DNA from: Isoperla grammatica
Lineage: Eukaryota; Arthropoda; Insecta; Plecoptera; Perlodidae
Assembly: GCA_945910005.1 (NCBI GenBank)
Contig: OX246737.1
Span: forward strand, 81,338,773-81,402,772
Direction: 5' to 3'
Length of the DNA stretch: 64,000 nucleotides
Shown here: positions 11,344 through 23,516 of the stretch, one piece after another
Numbering within the stretch: the first letter of the stretch is position 1
How the letters are laid out: every line of letters starts with the position of its first letter
Notes under the pieces: generated by a model
The model's database searches: none
What the model saw: only the letters and a program-made list of their open reading frames with translations
Told to the model about the DNA's origin: nothing
Program-made: the position numbers and the translations under genes

Positions 11344-11952
11344 TACCTTAGTAGTAAATGGTAGTGAAGGAGGGGCAAACATTCTACTTTTGTTGTTATT
11401 TCTGCAGAATATGTTTTATACATTATTAGTATTGTAATATTATTGTATAAACTATTTTATAGATATTTTTTCTTTTTAAACTTCATCATATTGCACTTCA
11501 GATTTTAAAACATTATTGACATTTATAACTTGTTTATAATATGTATTATTAAAAAGCGTGGAACTAACATTTTATTTTTTGAAGTGGTACCCACTGAATC
11601 CTCAATTATCTGCTCCATTCCATACTTACTTCTAGTCCAGCCTACTTTTAACAACCTTGAAGGTAACTAATTCTTACTTTCCTTAAAAAAAACAAAATTT
11701 TTATTGTAATTTTGTTTGTGGTGAATGAATACAAATTACTTTGTTAACCAGAATTTTATTATATGTTTTCTTAAAAAGTGGTCTCAACTGTATATGTATT
11801 CAAATTAAGGACTGTGTTATCAATTTTCTTCATGATTTATTTTATACCAACATTTGTACTGAGGTATGCATACATTGTTTTTATTTTATCTACTTGAATG
11901 ACCCGCCTTTTATAAATTAAATTGTTTTGGATTCCAGACATTAAAAAATCAA
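11344..11952. other. AT-rich intergenic DNA
   Basis: I see no exon, RNA gene or repeat that can be supported here, only AT-rich sequence with short homopolymers. Confidence 0.5.
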
Positions 11953-12026
11953 CCCGACTGGAAATCGAACCCAGGTCTTTCACTTGCTGGCAGGCACCTT
12001 TCTACTATTGAGCCACTGGGACTGGC
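11953..12026 (-). repeat. tRNA-Gly(GCC)-like SINE head
   Basis: Read on the minus strand it has an A-box-like TGGCTCAATAGTAGAAAGG, an anticodon arm TGCCTGCCAGCAAGTG reading GCC, and a T arm CTGGGTTCGATTTCCAG with an intact B box. The acceptor stem pairs poorly and non-tRNA sequence continues downstream (GTTGATTTTTTAATG), so I read it as a SINE head or tRNA pseudogene, not a working tRNA. Confidence 0.55.
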
Positions 12027-12228
12027 AAATTAAATTTTGCATGTTTGTGCATTATAATACCTGTGTGGCAGGGATGAATATTTTTTTCATTTCTAGGATT
12101 AAAACAAATTCACCTTTCTCAAATTCAAATAAACTTAGAAAATTACATTGACTAGATATACCATAATGAATATATTTGTTTATTGGAAAATATTGATAAT
12201 TATTCTTAATTATATTAACAATAATTTA

Positions 12229-12715
12229 TAGCCATATGGAATATGGCCACTTTTAGCCACCATATGATGGCCATATGGATACATATGGCCACCATATGAT
12301 AGCCATATGGATACATATTTTAGTGACCATTTGGCTGCCATATGGTCAACATTAGCTTCCATATGGCTATCTTTAGCAACCATATAGTGACCATGTGGCC
12401 ACTATATGGATACTTTAGTTGACCATATGGTGAGCAATTCAGTGTCATATGGATACCTTAAATGAGCGTATGGTGATATAAATGGTCAACATTGCTAACC
12501 ACTTGGATACTTGAGCATGAGGTTGTTAGGTATCCAAGGTATCCAAGTAGTTGTATTTTGACACAAAAACGACTACTTGGATACTAGTTGGTTATCATTT
12601 GGTGAACATATGGTTCCCATGTTTGGTTACTTCTTGGCAAGGATTTGGCTACTAGTTGGCTTACAATATGGCAACTTTATGGATACTTGTTGGATACTTT
12701 GTGGTAACCTTTAAT
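12229..12715. repeat. Degenerate minisatellite built on CCATATGG and GGATACTT
   Basis: About fifteen imperfect occurrences of the palindrome CCATATGG, alternating with GGATAC and GCCACC-type words at roughly 25-35 bp spacing. Identity decays toward the right. It ends exactly where the Copia homology begins. Confidence 0.7.
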
Positions 12716-12719
12716 TTCC

Positions 12720-14285
12720 ATAAGGGAAGAACATGAAGAAGTCGAAATTCCAAGAAACGCGACGGAAGCTCTTAACAGCAAATATGCGAAGAACTGGCAG
12801 ACTGCATTGTATGACGAAATCCAGAACATGAACGAGAAGCAGACCTGGGATGTAGTTAAGAGACCCAAAGAAGCAAACATCGTAGGATGTAAATGGGTAT
12901 TCACACTGAAAAGAGACCAGAGTGGGAGAATCACGCGTTTCAAGGCAAGACTGGTGGCTCAAGGCTTCAAGCAGGTGGCAGGCATAGATTACGAAGAAAC
13001 TTTCAGTCCGGTTATAAAGAAAACGAGCCTTCGTATCCTAATTGCACTAGCTATTGAGAACGAGTGGGAAATGGAGCAAATCGACGTGGTTGCAGCCTAT
13101 CTGAATAGCTCACTGGAATTTACAGTGTACATGGAGCAGCCGCCGTGTTTTGAGGAAGACGGTAAGAGTGCCAGCCACTATGTTTGCAAACTCAACAAAA
13201 GCCTCTATGGTCCCAAACAATCAGGCAGAAACTGGAACAATCATCTACATGACTGCCTAACCAAACTAGGATGTAAACAGTGTGTAGCAGACCCATGTGT
13301 CTATGTAAGGGAGACTGTTAAAGTAGGTGTCTACGTAGATGATATGATACTAATTGGTGAGAGGGAACAAGTTATGAAGTTCAAAAATGATTTGATTCAG
13401 TGCATGGAAATATAAGATCTTGGTGCAGTGTCTGTATTGCTGTCATTGAGAATAACAAGGTTCGAGAGGGACAGTCTAGTAGTAGATCAGGCGAATTACA
13501 TACAAGACGTATTGAGCGAGTTTAACATGTCAGAATGCAAAGGCGTGTCCAGCCCTCTCGAAGTTTGCGCAGTAAAAAGAGTAGATCCAACAACAGAGAA
13601 TAGGTTTGATAGTTCTCTTTATCGTAGGGCTATTGGTTGTATTTTGTACATTGCTGGTGGCACCAGACCAGATGTTTCAAATACTGTATGCCGGTTGAGT
13701 CAGTACTGTGAGGACCCAACAACAGCTGACTGGACAAATGTGAAACACGAGCTACGATACCTACAGCATACAAAAGATATCGGTTTGCATTATGTCAAGC
13801 GAGGGTTGCCGATCGAGGTATATGCAGATGCTGATTAGGCAAACGACAAGGCCGATGCAAGATCTATCAGTGGCTACGTGGTGATCCTAGCTGGAGGTCC
13901 CATTAGTTAGGGGAGCCAAAAACAGGTGGGAGTAGCCACATCAACCACGCATGCAGAGTATGTGGCAATATATGAGGCCGTAACTGAGGTAGTATGGATA
14001 AAATCTTTATTGAAAGAATTGGGACATGGAGATTTTGTTCAATTCCCATGTGTAACTAATGTAGACAATACAGGTGCTATGAGTATTGCACAAAATAATT
14101 CCGTATCAGACAGGAGCAAGCATATAAACGTAAAGTACCACTATGTTAGGGAATTGGTAAAGTCAGGTGATATTGCTTTCAAATATGAACGCTCAAACGA
14201 AAATGTGGCAGACCTATTAACTAAGCCCTTACCAGGAGGAGTGTGGACATTAGAGGGCTTCATGAAGTTTGTAGCTATAACTTAA
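12720..14285 (+). pseudogene. Ty1/Copia pol fragment: reverse transcriptase and RNase H
   Basis: A single reading frame from about 12726 to the stop at 14283-14285 encodes the Copia RT (WDVVKRPKEANIVGCKWVF, ARLVAQGFKQ, the catalytic YVDDMILIG near 13333) and the RNase H/C-terminal part (TRPDVSNTVCRLSQY, STTHAEYVA, HINVKYHYVRELV, ADLLTKPLPGG). The family's gag, protease and integrase are absent upstream, so the copy is 5'-truncated at the minisatellite. Three in-frame stops at 13413, 13836 and 13908 inactivate it without any frameshift. At two of them the family has tryptophan (TGG to TAG) and at the first lysine, so all three can be single substitutions. The last 50 bp of the frame are the first unit of the satellite that follows. 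Confidence 0.92.
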
Positions 14286-17200
14286 GTAATAGGGCAAAGC
14301 ATCGACTGTAAAGTGAGGACATTAAAGAGCTCCATGAAGTATGTTGTTGTTTATTTTACCAATAGGGAAGAGCTTTGTCTGAGGAGTGTGACACTAGAGG
14401 GCTCCATAAAGTCTAAAGTTATTTATTTATATCGCTATGGCAAAGCATTGTCTGAGGAGTGGGGCATTAAAGGGCTCCATTAAGTGTGACGTTTTTTATT
14501 ATACCGCGTAAGCAAAGCATTGTCTGAGGAGTGTGGACATAAAAGGTCTCCATGAAGTATATAGTTATTTATTAGACCGTTTGGGCTAAGCATTGCCCGA
14601 GGAGTGTGGACATTACAGGGCTCCATAAGGATTGTAGTAATTTAACATACCGCTTAGTCAAAGCATTGTCTGAAGAGTGTGGGCATTAGAGGGCTCCATG
14701 AAGTATGTTGTTATTTATTTCACCGCTAAGGCACAGCATTGTCTTAAAAATGTGGACAAAAGAGTGCTCCATGAAGTCCGTAGTTCATTATTATACTAAA
14801 GTAAAGCATTGTCTGAGGACTGTGGACATAAGAGCTCCTTAAAGTCTGTTGTTATTTATTGTATTACTTAGGCAAAGCGTTGACTGAGGAGTGTGGACTT
14901 TAAAAGGTTTCATGAAGTGTGAAATTATTTATTATACCGCTAAGGTTAAGCATTGTCTGAGTAGTCTGAACATTAGACAGCTCCATGAAGTATGTTGTTC
15001 TTTATTTTGTCGCTAAGGCAAAGCATTGTCTGAGGAGTTTGGATTAAAGAGGGGTTCATAAAGTTCATAGTTATTTAATATTCCGCTAGGGCAAAGCATT
15101 GTCTGAGGAGTTTGCCATTGGAGGGCTCCATGAAGAAGGTTGATTTTATTATACCGCTGGTGCAAAGTAGAGTCTGAAAGTGTGGACATCAGTGGGCCCC
15201 ATTAAGTATTTAGTTATTTATTATACCGCTTAAGCAAAGCCTTGTCTGAGAAGTGTGGATATAAAAGGGCTCCATAAGGTATGTAGTTACTTATTATACC
15301 GCTTAGGCAAAGCATTGTCTGAGGAGTGTGGACATCAAAGGTCTCCATGAAGTATATAGTTATTTATTAGACCGCTTGGGCAAAGCATTGCCCGAGGAAT
15401 GTGGACATTACAGGGCTCCATAAGGATTATAGTTATTTAATATACCGTTTAGTAAAAGCATTGTCTGAAGAGTGTTGGCATTAGAGGGCTCCATGACGTC
15501 TGTAGTTATTTCTTATATTGCTAAGGCAAATCATTGTTTGAGGAGTGAGGACATCAGAGGGCTCTATGAAGTCTGTAGTTCTTTATTATACTACTAAGGC
15601 AAAGCATTGTCTAAAGAAGTGTGGACATAAGAGGGCTCCATGAAGGCTGTAATTATTTATTATACCGCTTAGGCAAAGCATTGTCTGAGGAAGTTGGCAT
15701 AAGAGGGCTTCATGACGTATGTTGTTATTTATTATCCCGCTCAGACAAAGCATTGTCTGAGTAGTTTGGACAAAAGAGGGCTCCATGAAGTATGTAGTTA
15801 TTTATTATACCGCTAAGGCAAAGCATTGGCTGAGGAGTGTGGACATCAGAGGGCTTCATAAAATGTGAAGTTATTTATAATACCAATACACAATAGACAC
15901 ATAGAGGGCTCCATGTAGTATGAATAAATAAATAAATATATAAATTCACATTTAGAGTCTACCCACTCAGTAACTAAACTTATTTGCAGTAGGGGACTTT
16001 AATTAAAAGTGACTTAACCAACCCTGTAGGCTTCGAACACCATCGACGAGTGAGCGATAACCAATCAAAGTTCAATATTTCAAATACGAAACATATGAAT
16101 CAGTGATTGGACAGAGCAATCACCTGCGGACAAATGCCAGAATCAACAAGGCCGATTCAGAACAACTTTGAATTTTATGAGTGCTTCGTAGTATTTTATT
16201 ATATCGCTTAAGCAAAGCATTGTCTGAGGAGTGTTGTCATTTGACGGTTTCATGAAGTATGTAGTTATTTATTATATCGCTTAGAAAAAGCATTTTATGT
16301 GGATTGTGGTCATAAGAGGGCTCCATGTAGTCTAAAGTTATTTATAATATCGCTTGAGCAAATCACTGTCTGAGGTATGTGGGCATTGGAGGGCTCCATG
16401 AAGTTTGTAGTTATTTATTAAAGATCGCTTAGTTAGATAAAGCATTGTCTAAGGAGTGTGTGCGTCAGAGGCCTTATGAAGTGTGTTGTTATTTATTATA
16501 CCGTTAAGGTTATGCATTGTCTGAGGTGTGTTGACATCAGAGAGCTTTATGAAGTGTTTAGTTATATATTAAACCGCTTAGTCAAAGCATTGTCTGAGAA
16601 GTGTGGACATTACAGGGCTGCATGAAGTCTGTAGTTATTTATTAAATCGCTTAGTCAAAGTATTGTCTGAGAAGTGTGGACATGAAAGTGCTCCATTAAG
16701 CATGTAGTTATTTATTATAACGCTAAGAAAAAGCATTACCTGAGGAAAAAGGACATTAAGAGGCTCCATGAAGTATGTTGTTATTTATTAAACCGCTAAG
16801 GCAAAGTATTGTCTGAGGTAAGTGGACATTAGAGAGCTGCATTAAGAATGAAGTTATTTATTATACCGCTAAGGCAAAGCATTGTCTGAGGAGTGTGGAC
16901 ATACGAGGGCTTCATGAAGTATGTTGTCATTTATTTTACCGCTAAAGCAAAGTATTGTCTGAGGAAAGTGGACATTAGAGGGCTCATAAAATAAGTAGTG
17001 ACTTATTATACCGCTAAGGCAAAGCATTGTCTGAGGAGTTTGGACATCAGAGGGCTCCATGAAGTATGAATTATTTATTATATCGCTTAAGCAAAGCATT
17101 TTCTAAAAAGCATGGACATCAGATGGCTCCATAAAGTATGTTGTTATTTATTATATAGCAAAAGCAACGCATTGTCTAAGAAAAGTGGACAATTAAGGGC

Positions 17201-19642
17201 TCCATGTAGTATGTTGACAATTATAAAACCGCTTAGGCAAAGCATTGTCTGAAAAGTGTAAACATCAGAGGGCTTCATGAAGTGTGTAGTTTTTTATTAT
17301 ACCACTAAGGCAAAGAATTTTCTGAGGAGTGTGGACATGTGAGGGCTCCATTAAGCATGTTGTTATTTATTATAACGCTAAGGAAAAGCATTGTCTGAGG
17401 AAAAAGGACATAAGGAGGCTCCATGAAGTATGAAGTTATTTATTATACCCCTAAAGCAAAGTATTGTCTGAGGAAAGTGGACATTAGAGAGCTCCATTAA
17501 GTATGTAGTTATTGATTATACCAATAAGGCAAAGGATTGTCTGAGGAGTGTGAAAATTAGAGGGCCCCATGAAGTAGGTAGTTATTTATCACACCAATAG
17601 GGCAAAGCTTTGTCTGTTAGTGTGGACATGAGAGGGCTCCATGAAAACTGTAGTAAATATTATACCACTTAGGCAAAGCATTGTCTGAGGACTGTAGACA
17701 TAAGAGGGTTCCAAGAAGTCTGTAGTTATTTATTTAATCGCTAAAGCAAAGCATTTTCTGAGGAGTGTGGACATCAGAGGGCTCAATGAACTCAGTAGTT
17801 CTTTATTATAACGCTATGGCAAAACATTGTCTGAGGAGTGTTGGCATTAGAGGGCTCTTTGATGTCTGTAGTTATTTATTATACCGCTTAAGCAAAGCAT
17901 TATCTGAGGACTGTGGACATAAGAGGGCTTCATGAAGTCTGTAGTTATTTGATGATCTTCTAAGGCAAAGCGTTGTATGAGGAGTGTGGACATTTAAGGG
18001 CTCCATGAAGTGTGTAGCTATTTATTATACCGCTTAGGCAAAGCATTATCTGAGGACTGTGGACATAAGAGGGCTTCATGAAGTCTGTAGTTATTTGATG
18101 ATCTTCTAAGGTAAAGCATTGTCTAATGACAGTGGACATTAGAGGGCTCCATGCAGTATGTAGTTTTTTATTATATTGCTTAAATAAAGCATCGTCTGAG
18201 GAGTGAGAACATTTAAGGGCTCAGTGAAATATGTACTTTATTATTATATCACTATGGTAAAGCATTGTCTGTGGTGTGGACACTCAGAGGGCTCCATGAA
18301 GTATGTTGTTCTTTATTTTTTTGCTACAGCAAAGCATTGTCTAAGGAGTTTGGACAATAGAGGACTTCATGAAGTTTGTTGTTTTTTATCATACCGCTGG
18401 GGCAAAGCATTGTCTAAAGAGTGTTGACATCAGAGGGCTCCAATAAGTTTGTTGTTACTTATTATACTGTTCGGCAAAGCTTTGTCTGAGGAGTGTGGAT
18501 ATTAGAGAACTCAATGAAGTATGTTGTTATTTATTATGCTGCCTACGCAAAGCATTGTCTCAGGAGTGTGGACATTTGGGGTCTCTATGAAGTCTATAAT
18601 TATTTATTATACCGCTTGGTTAAAGCATTGCCTGAGGAGTGAAGACATAACAGAGCTCCATGAAGTATGTTGTTATTTATTATACCGCTATGTCAAAGCA
18701 TTGTCTGGGGATTGTGGACATTAGAAGGATCCATGAAGTATGTAGTTATTTATTATACCGTTAAGGCAAAGTATTGTCTGAGAAGTAAAGATATTAGAAG
18801 GCTCCATAAAGTATCTGTTTGTTTACTATAACGCTAAGATATAGCATTGTCTGAGGAATGTGGACATAAGAGGGCTACATAAGGTATGTAGTTATTTACT
18901 TTATTTTTAAGTCAAAGCATTGTCTGAGGAGTCTGGACATTAAAAGGCCCCATGATTTCTGTAGGTTTTAACTATATCGCTTAAGCAAATCAATGTCTGA
19001 GGAGTTTGGGCATAAGAGGGCTCTATGAAGTATGCAGTTTTTTATTTAACTGCTAGAGCAGAGCATTTTCTGAAAAGTGTGGACTTTAGCGAGCTCTATG
19101 AAATCTGTCGTTATTTATTATACCACTCAGGCAAATCATTGTTTGAGAAGTGTGGACATTAGAGGGCTCCATGAGACTTTGGTTATTTATTTTACCGCTA
19201 AGGCAAAGCATTGTCTGGGGAGTGTGGGCATTGAAGGGCTCCATGAAGTTCGTAGTTGTTGATTATACCGCTAAAGCAAAGCATTGTCGGTGGAGTGTGG
19301 GCATTACTGGTCTTCATGAAGTATTTTGTTATTTATTATACCGCTAAGTCAATGCATTGTCTGAGGAGTGTGGACATTAGAGGGCTCCATGACGTATGTA
19401 GTTTTTTATTATATCGTTTAAGCTAAGCATTGTCTTTGGAGTCTGGGTATTAGAGGGCTCCATGAAGTATGTAGTTATTTATTATACCGCTAGAGCAAAG
19501 CATTGTCTGTGGAGTGTGGACATTAGAGAGCTCCATAAAGTATGTTGTTATTTATTTTTCCGCTTAGGCAAAGCATTGTCTGAGAAGTGTGGACTTTAGA
19601 GAGCTCCATGAAGTATGTTGTTATTATTTTTCCGCTTAGGCA
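14237..19642 (+). repeat. Satellite of about 73-bp units, block 1
   Basis: Consensus of one unit in pieces: GGCAAAGCATTGTCTGAGGA, GTGTGGACATTAGAGGGCTC, CATGAAGTATGTAGTTATTT, ATTATACCGCTTA. About 70 units are present, each with several differences, plus a SINE insertion at 15922-16189. The unit repeats the sequence at 14237-14276, which is the coding end of the Copia RNase H. Short open frames through the array read variants of WTLEGSMK, a relic of that origin, and are not genes. Confidence 0.95.
15922..16189 (-). mobile_element. 5'-truncated SINE inserted in the satellite
   Basis: This is the reverse complement of 61228-61485 with scattered differences. On the minus strand it runs from ACGAAGCACTCATAAAATTC to a 3' tail of (ATTT)n. 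It lacks the tRNA-like head seen in the 61-kb copy. The flanks share GTAGTAT (15915-15921 and 16188-16194), a probable short target duplication, and removing the insert restores a satellite unit. Confidence 0.8.
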
Positions 19643-19947
19643 TGTAAGACAACCTGCCTCCCCATTGGTCCATACTTCTCGCGCCTGACTCTTGCCATCC
19701 CCCAGTAGAATGTTAAGTTAATTAAGTTATCTTTAGGTTTCATTATAACGCACTAGGAATATTAATTGCAAACCCTATTTTATAATTATGTTAGCATTAA
19801 GAGCTATTAACAGATGCATTGTAATTTAAACATTGTGGAAGCGTGTTTCCAAATGGCGGGGGGTTCGCGGCTAACCCGCCCTGTGGTCAACGGGAGGGGG
19901 CTGCTTCGGCGGGCAGTGGGAGTGTGGAGGCACTCGAGGACGGACGT
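19643..19947 (+). mobile_element. Truncated Gypsy LTR fragment
   Basis: These 305 bp match the start of the LTR at 23517 (TGTAAGACAACCTGCCTCCC onward) and stop abruptly after GAGGACGGACGTC. The left flank is the same satellite unit context as at 23517 (CCGCTTAGGCA), so this is best explained as a duplicated piece of the 23.5-kb junction, not an independent insertion or a solo LTR. The junction filler CGACGAC leads back into satellite. Confidence 0.85.
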
Positions 19948-19956
19948 CCGACGACG

Positions 19957-22900
19957 TTGTTTTTTATCATACCGCTGGGGCAAAGCATTGTCTAAAGAGT
20001 GTGGACATCAGAGGGCTCCAATAAGTTTGTTGTTATTTATTATACTGTTGGGCAAAGCTTTGTCTGAGGACTGTGGATATTAGAGAACTCCATGAAGTAT
20101 GGTGTTATTCATTATGCTGCCTACGCAAAGCATTGTCTCAGGAGTTTGGACATTTGGGGTCTCTATGAAGTTTATAATTATTTATTATACCGCTTGGTTA
20201 AAGCATTGCCTGAGGAGTGAAGACATAACAGAGCTCCATGAAGGATCTAGTTATTTATTATACCGCTATGTCAAAGCATTGTCTGGGGATTGTGGACATT
20301 AGAAGGCTCCATGAAGTATGTAGTTATTTATTATACCGTTAAGGCAAAGTATTGTCTGAGAAGTATAGATATTAGAAGGCTCCATAAAGTATCTGTTTGT
20401 TTACTATAACGCTAAGATATAGCATTGTCTGAGGAATGTGGACATAAGAGTGCTACATAAGGTATGTAGTTATTTATTTTATAATACCAATAAGGCAAAG
20501 CATTGTCTTATGAGCGTGAACATTTGAGGGCTCCATGAAGTATGTAGTTATTAATGATTCCAATTTGGCAAAGCTTTGTCTGAGGAGTGTGGACATTAGA
20601 GGGCTTCATGATGTCTGTAGTTATTTATTTTAACACTTACGCAAAGCATTGTCTGATGAGTGTGGACATAAGAGGGCTTCAAGAAGTCTGTTGTTATTTA
20701 TTTTACCACTAAAAGAAAAGCATTGTCTGCGGAGTGTGGACATTAGAGGGCTCCATGAAGTATGTAGTTATTTTTTATACCGCTAGGGCAAAGCATTGTC
20801 TGAGGAGTGTGGAATTAGAGAGCTCCATGAAGTAAGTAGTTATTTATTATACCGCTGGGCAAAGCATTGTCTCAGGAGTGTGGACATCAGAGGGCTCCAT
20901 TAAGTATGGAGTTATTTATAATACCGCTGGGGAAAAGCATTGTCTGAGGGGTGGTGACATAAGTGGGCTCCATTAACTATTCAGTTATTCATTATACCGC
21001 TTAAGCAAAGCTCTGTCTAAGAAGTGTGGATATAAAAGGTCTCAATGAAGTATGTAGTCATTTATAATACCACTTAGGCAAAGCATTGTCTGAGTAGTGT
21101 GGATAGAATTTGGCTCCATGAAGTATGTAGTTATTTATTATACCGCTAAGGCAAAGCATTGTCTGAAGAGTGTGGACATCAGCGGGCTTCATAAAGTGTG
21201 TAGTTATTAATTATACCCCAAAGGCAAAGCATTGTCTGAGGAGTGTGGTCATTACACGGCTCCATGATGTATGTTGTTATTATTTATACCGCTTAGGCAT
21301 AGCATTGTCTGAGGAGTGTGGTCATTACAGGGCTTCCTGAAGTTGGTAGTAATTTATTATATCGTTAAGTCAAAGCATTGTCTGAGAAGGGGGGACATAA
21401 AGGGCTCCATTAAGTTGAAGTAGTTTATATTACCGCTAAGGCAAAGCATTGTCTGAGGAGTGTGGACATCAGAGGGCTCCATGAAATATATTGTTATTTA
21501 TTTTACCGTTAGGGCAAAGCATTGTCTGAGTAGTGTGGTGATTAGAGGGCTCCATAAAATACGTAGTTTTTTATTATATCGCGAAGGTAAAGCATTGTCT
21601 GTGAAGTGTGGTCATAAAAGGGCTCCAAGAAGTATAAAGTTCTTTATTATATCGTTAAGGCAAAGCATTGTCTGAGGAGTGTGGACATTAGAGGGATCCA
21701 TGAAGTAAAAAGTTATTAATTATACCGCTAGGGCAAAGCATTGTCGAAGGAGTGTTGAAATTAGAGTGCTCCATGAAGTATCTAGTTATTATTTATACCG
21801 CTAAGGCAAAGCATTGTCTGAGGATTGTGGTCATTAGAGGGCTCCATGAAGTCTGTAGTTATTTATTATATCGCTTAAGCAAAGCATCGTCTGAGGAGTG
21901 TGGGCATTAGATGGCTACATAAAGTATGTAGTTAACTATTATTATATCGCTTAAGCAAAGCATTGTCTGAGGAGTGTGGTCATTAGAGGGCTCCATGAAG
22001 TGTGTAGTTATTTATTATACCGCTACATCACAGCATTGTCTGAGGAGTGTGGTCATTAGAGGGCTCCAGGAAGTATTTAGTTATTTATTATATCGCTTAA
22101 GCAAAGCATCGTCTGAGGAGTGTGGGCATTAGATGGCTACATAACGTATGTAGTTATTTATTATATTGCTTAAGCAAAGCATTGTCTGAGGAGTGTGGTC
22201 ATTAGAGGGCTCCATGGAGTATGTCGTTATTTCTTATATCGCTTAAGCAAAGCATCGTCTGAGGAGTGTGGGCTTGCAAGAGCTCCATGAAGTATGAAGT
22301 TATTTATTATATCGCTTAGTTAGGCAAAGCATTGTCTGAGGAGTGTTGACATCAGTACGCTTCATGAAGTGTGTCTTTATTTAATATATTGCTAAGGCAA
22401 AGCATTGTCTGAGGTGTGGCAAAGCATTGTCTGAGTAGTGTGGTCATTAGAGGGCTCCATGGAGTATTTCGTTATTTCTTATATCGCTTAAGCAAAGCAT
22501 CGTCTGAGGAGTGTGGGCTTGCAAGAGCTCCATGAAGTATTAAGTTATTTATTATATCGCTTAGTTAGGCAAAGCATTGTCTGAGGAGTGTTGACATCAG
22601 AACGCTTCATGAAGTGTGTCTTTATTTAATATATTGCTAAGGCAAAGCATTGTCTGAGGTGTGGAGGTCAGAGGGCTTCATAAAGTGTGTAGTAATTTAT
22701 TATACCGCTAAATTAAAGCATTGTCTGAGGAGTGTGGACATCAGAGGGCTCCATAAAGTCTGTAATTATTAGCTTTATTTTTAAGTCAAAGCATTGTCTG
22801 AGGAGTCTGGACATTAAAAGGCCCAATGATTTCTGTAGGTTTTTACTATATCGCTTTAGCAAATCAATGTCTGAGGAGTTTGGGCATAAGAGGGCTCTAT

Positions 22901-23516
22901 GAAGTATGTAGTTTTTTATTTAACTGCTAGAGCAGAGCATTATCTGAAAAGTGTGGACTTTAGCGAGCTCTATGAAATATGTCGTTATTTATTATACCAC
23001 TCAGGCAAATCATTGTTTGAGAAGTGTGGACATTAGAGGGCTCCATGAGCCTTGGGTTATTCATTTTACCGCTAAGGCAAAGCATTGTCTGGGGAGTGTG
23101 GGCATTGAAGGGCTCCATGAAGTTCGTAGTTATTGATTATACCGCTAAAGCAAAGCATTGTCGGTGGAGTGTGGGCATTACTGGTCTTCATGAAGTATTT
23201 TGTTATTTATTATACCGCTAAGTCAGTGCATTGTCTGAGGAGTGTGGACATTAGAGGGCTCCATGAAGTATGTAGTTTTTTATTATATCGTTTAAGCAAA
23301 GCATTGTCTGAGGAGTCTGGGCATTAGAGGGCTCCATGAAGTATGTAGTTATTTATTATACCGCTAGAGCAAAGCATTGTCTGTGGAGTGTGGACATTAG
23401 AGAGCTCCATAAAGTATGTTGTTATTTATTTTTCCGCTTAGGCAAAGCATTGTCTGAGAAGTGTGGACTTTAGAGAGCTCCATGAAGTATGTTGTTATTA
23501 TTTTTCCGCTTAGGCA
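19957..23516 (+). repeat. Satellite of about 73-bp units, block 2
   Basis: About 49 more units of the same satellite. 19957-20475 repeats 18377-18898 and 22772-23516 repeats 18898-19642, so whole runs of units have been copied. A local 245-bp multi-unit repeat is seen at 22196 and 22441. Confidence 0.93.

Noticed and set aside
19643..19947. A solo LTR
   Set aside because: Only the first 305 bp of an LTR of about 1.8-1.9 kb are present, with no target duplication; it is a copied junction fragment.
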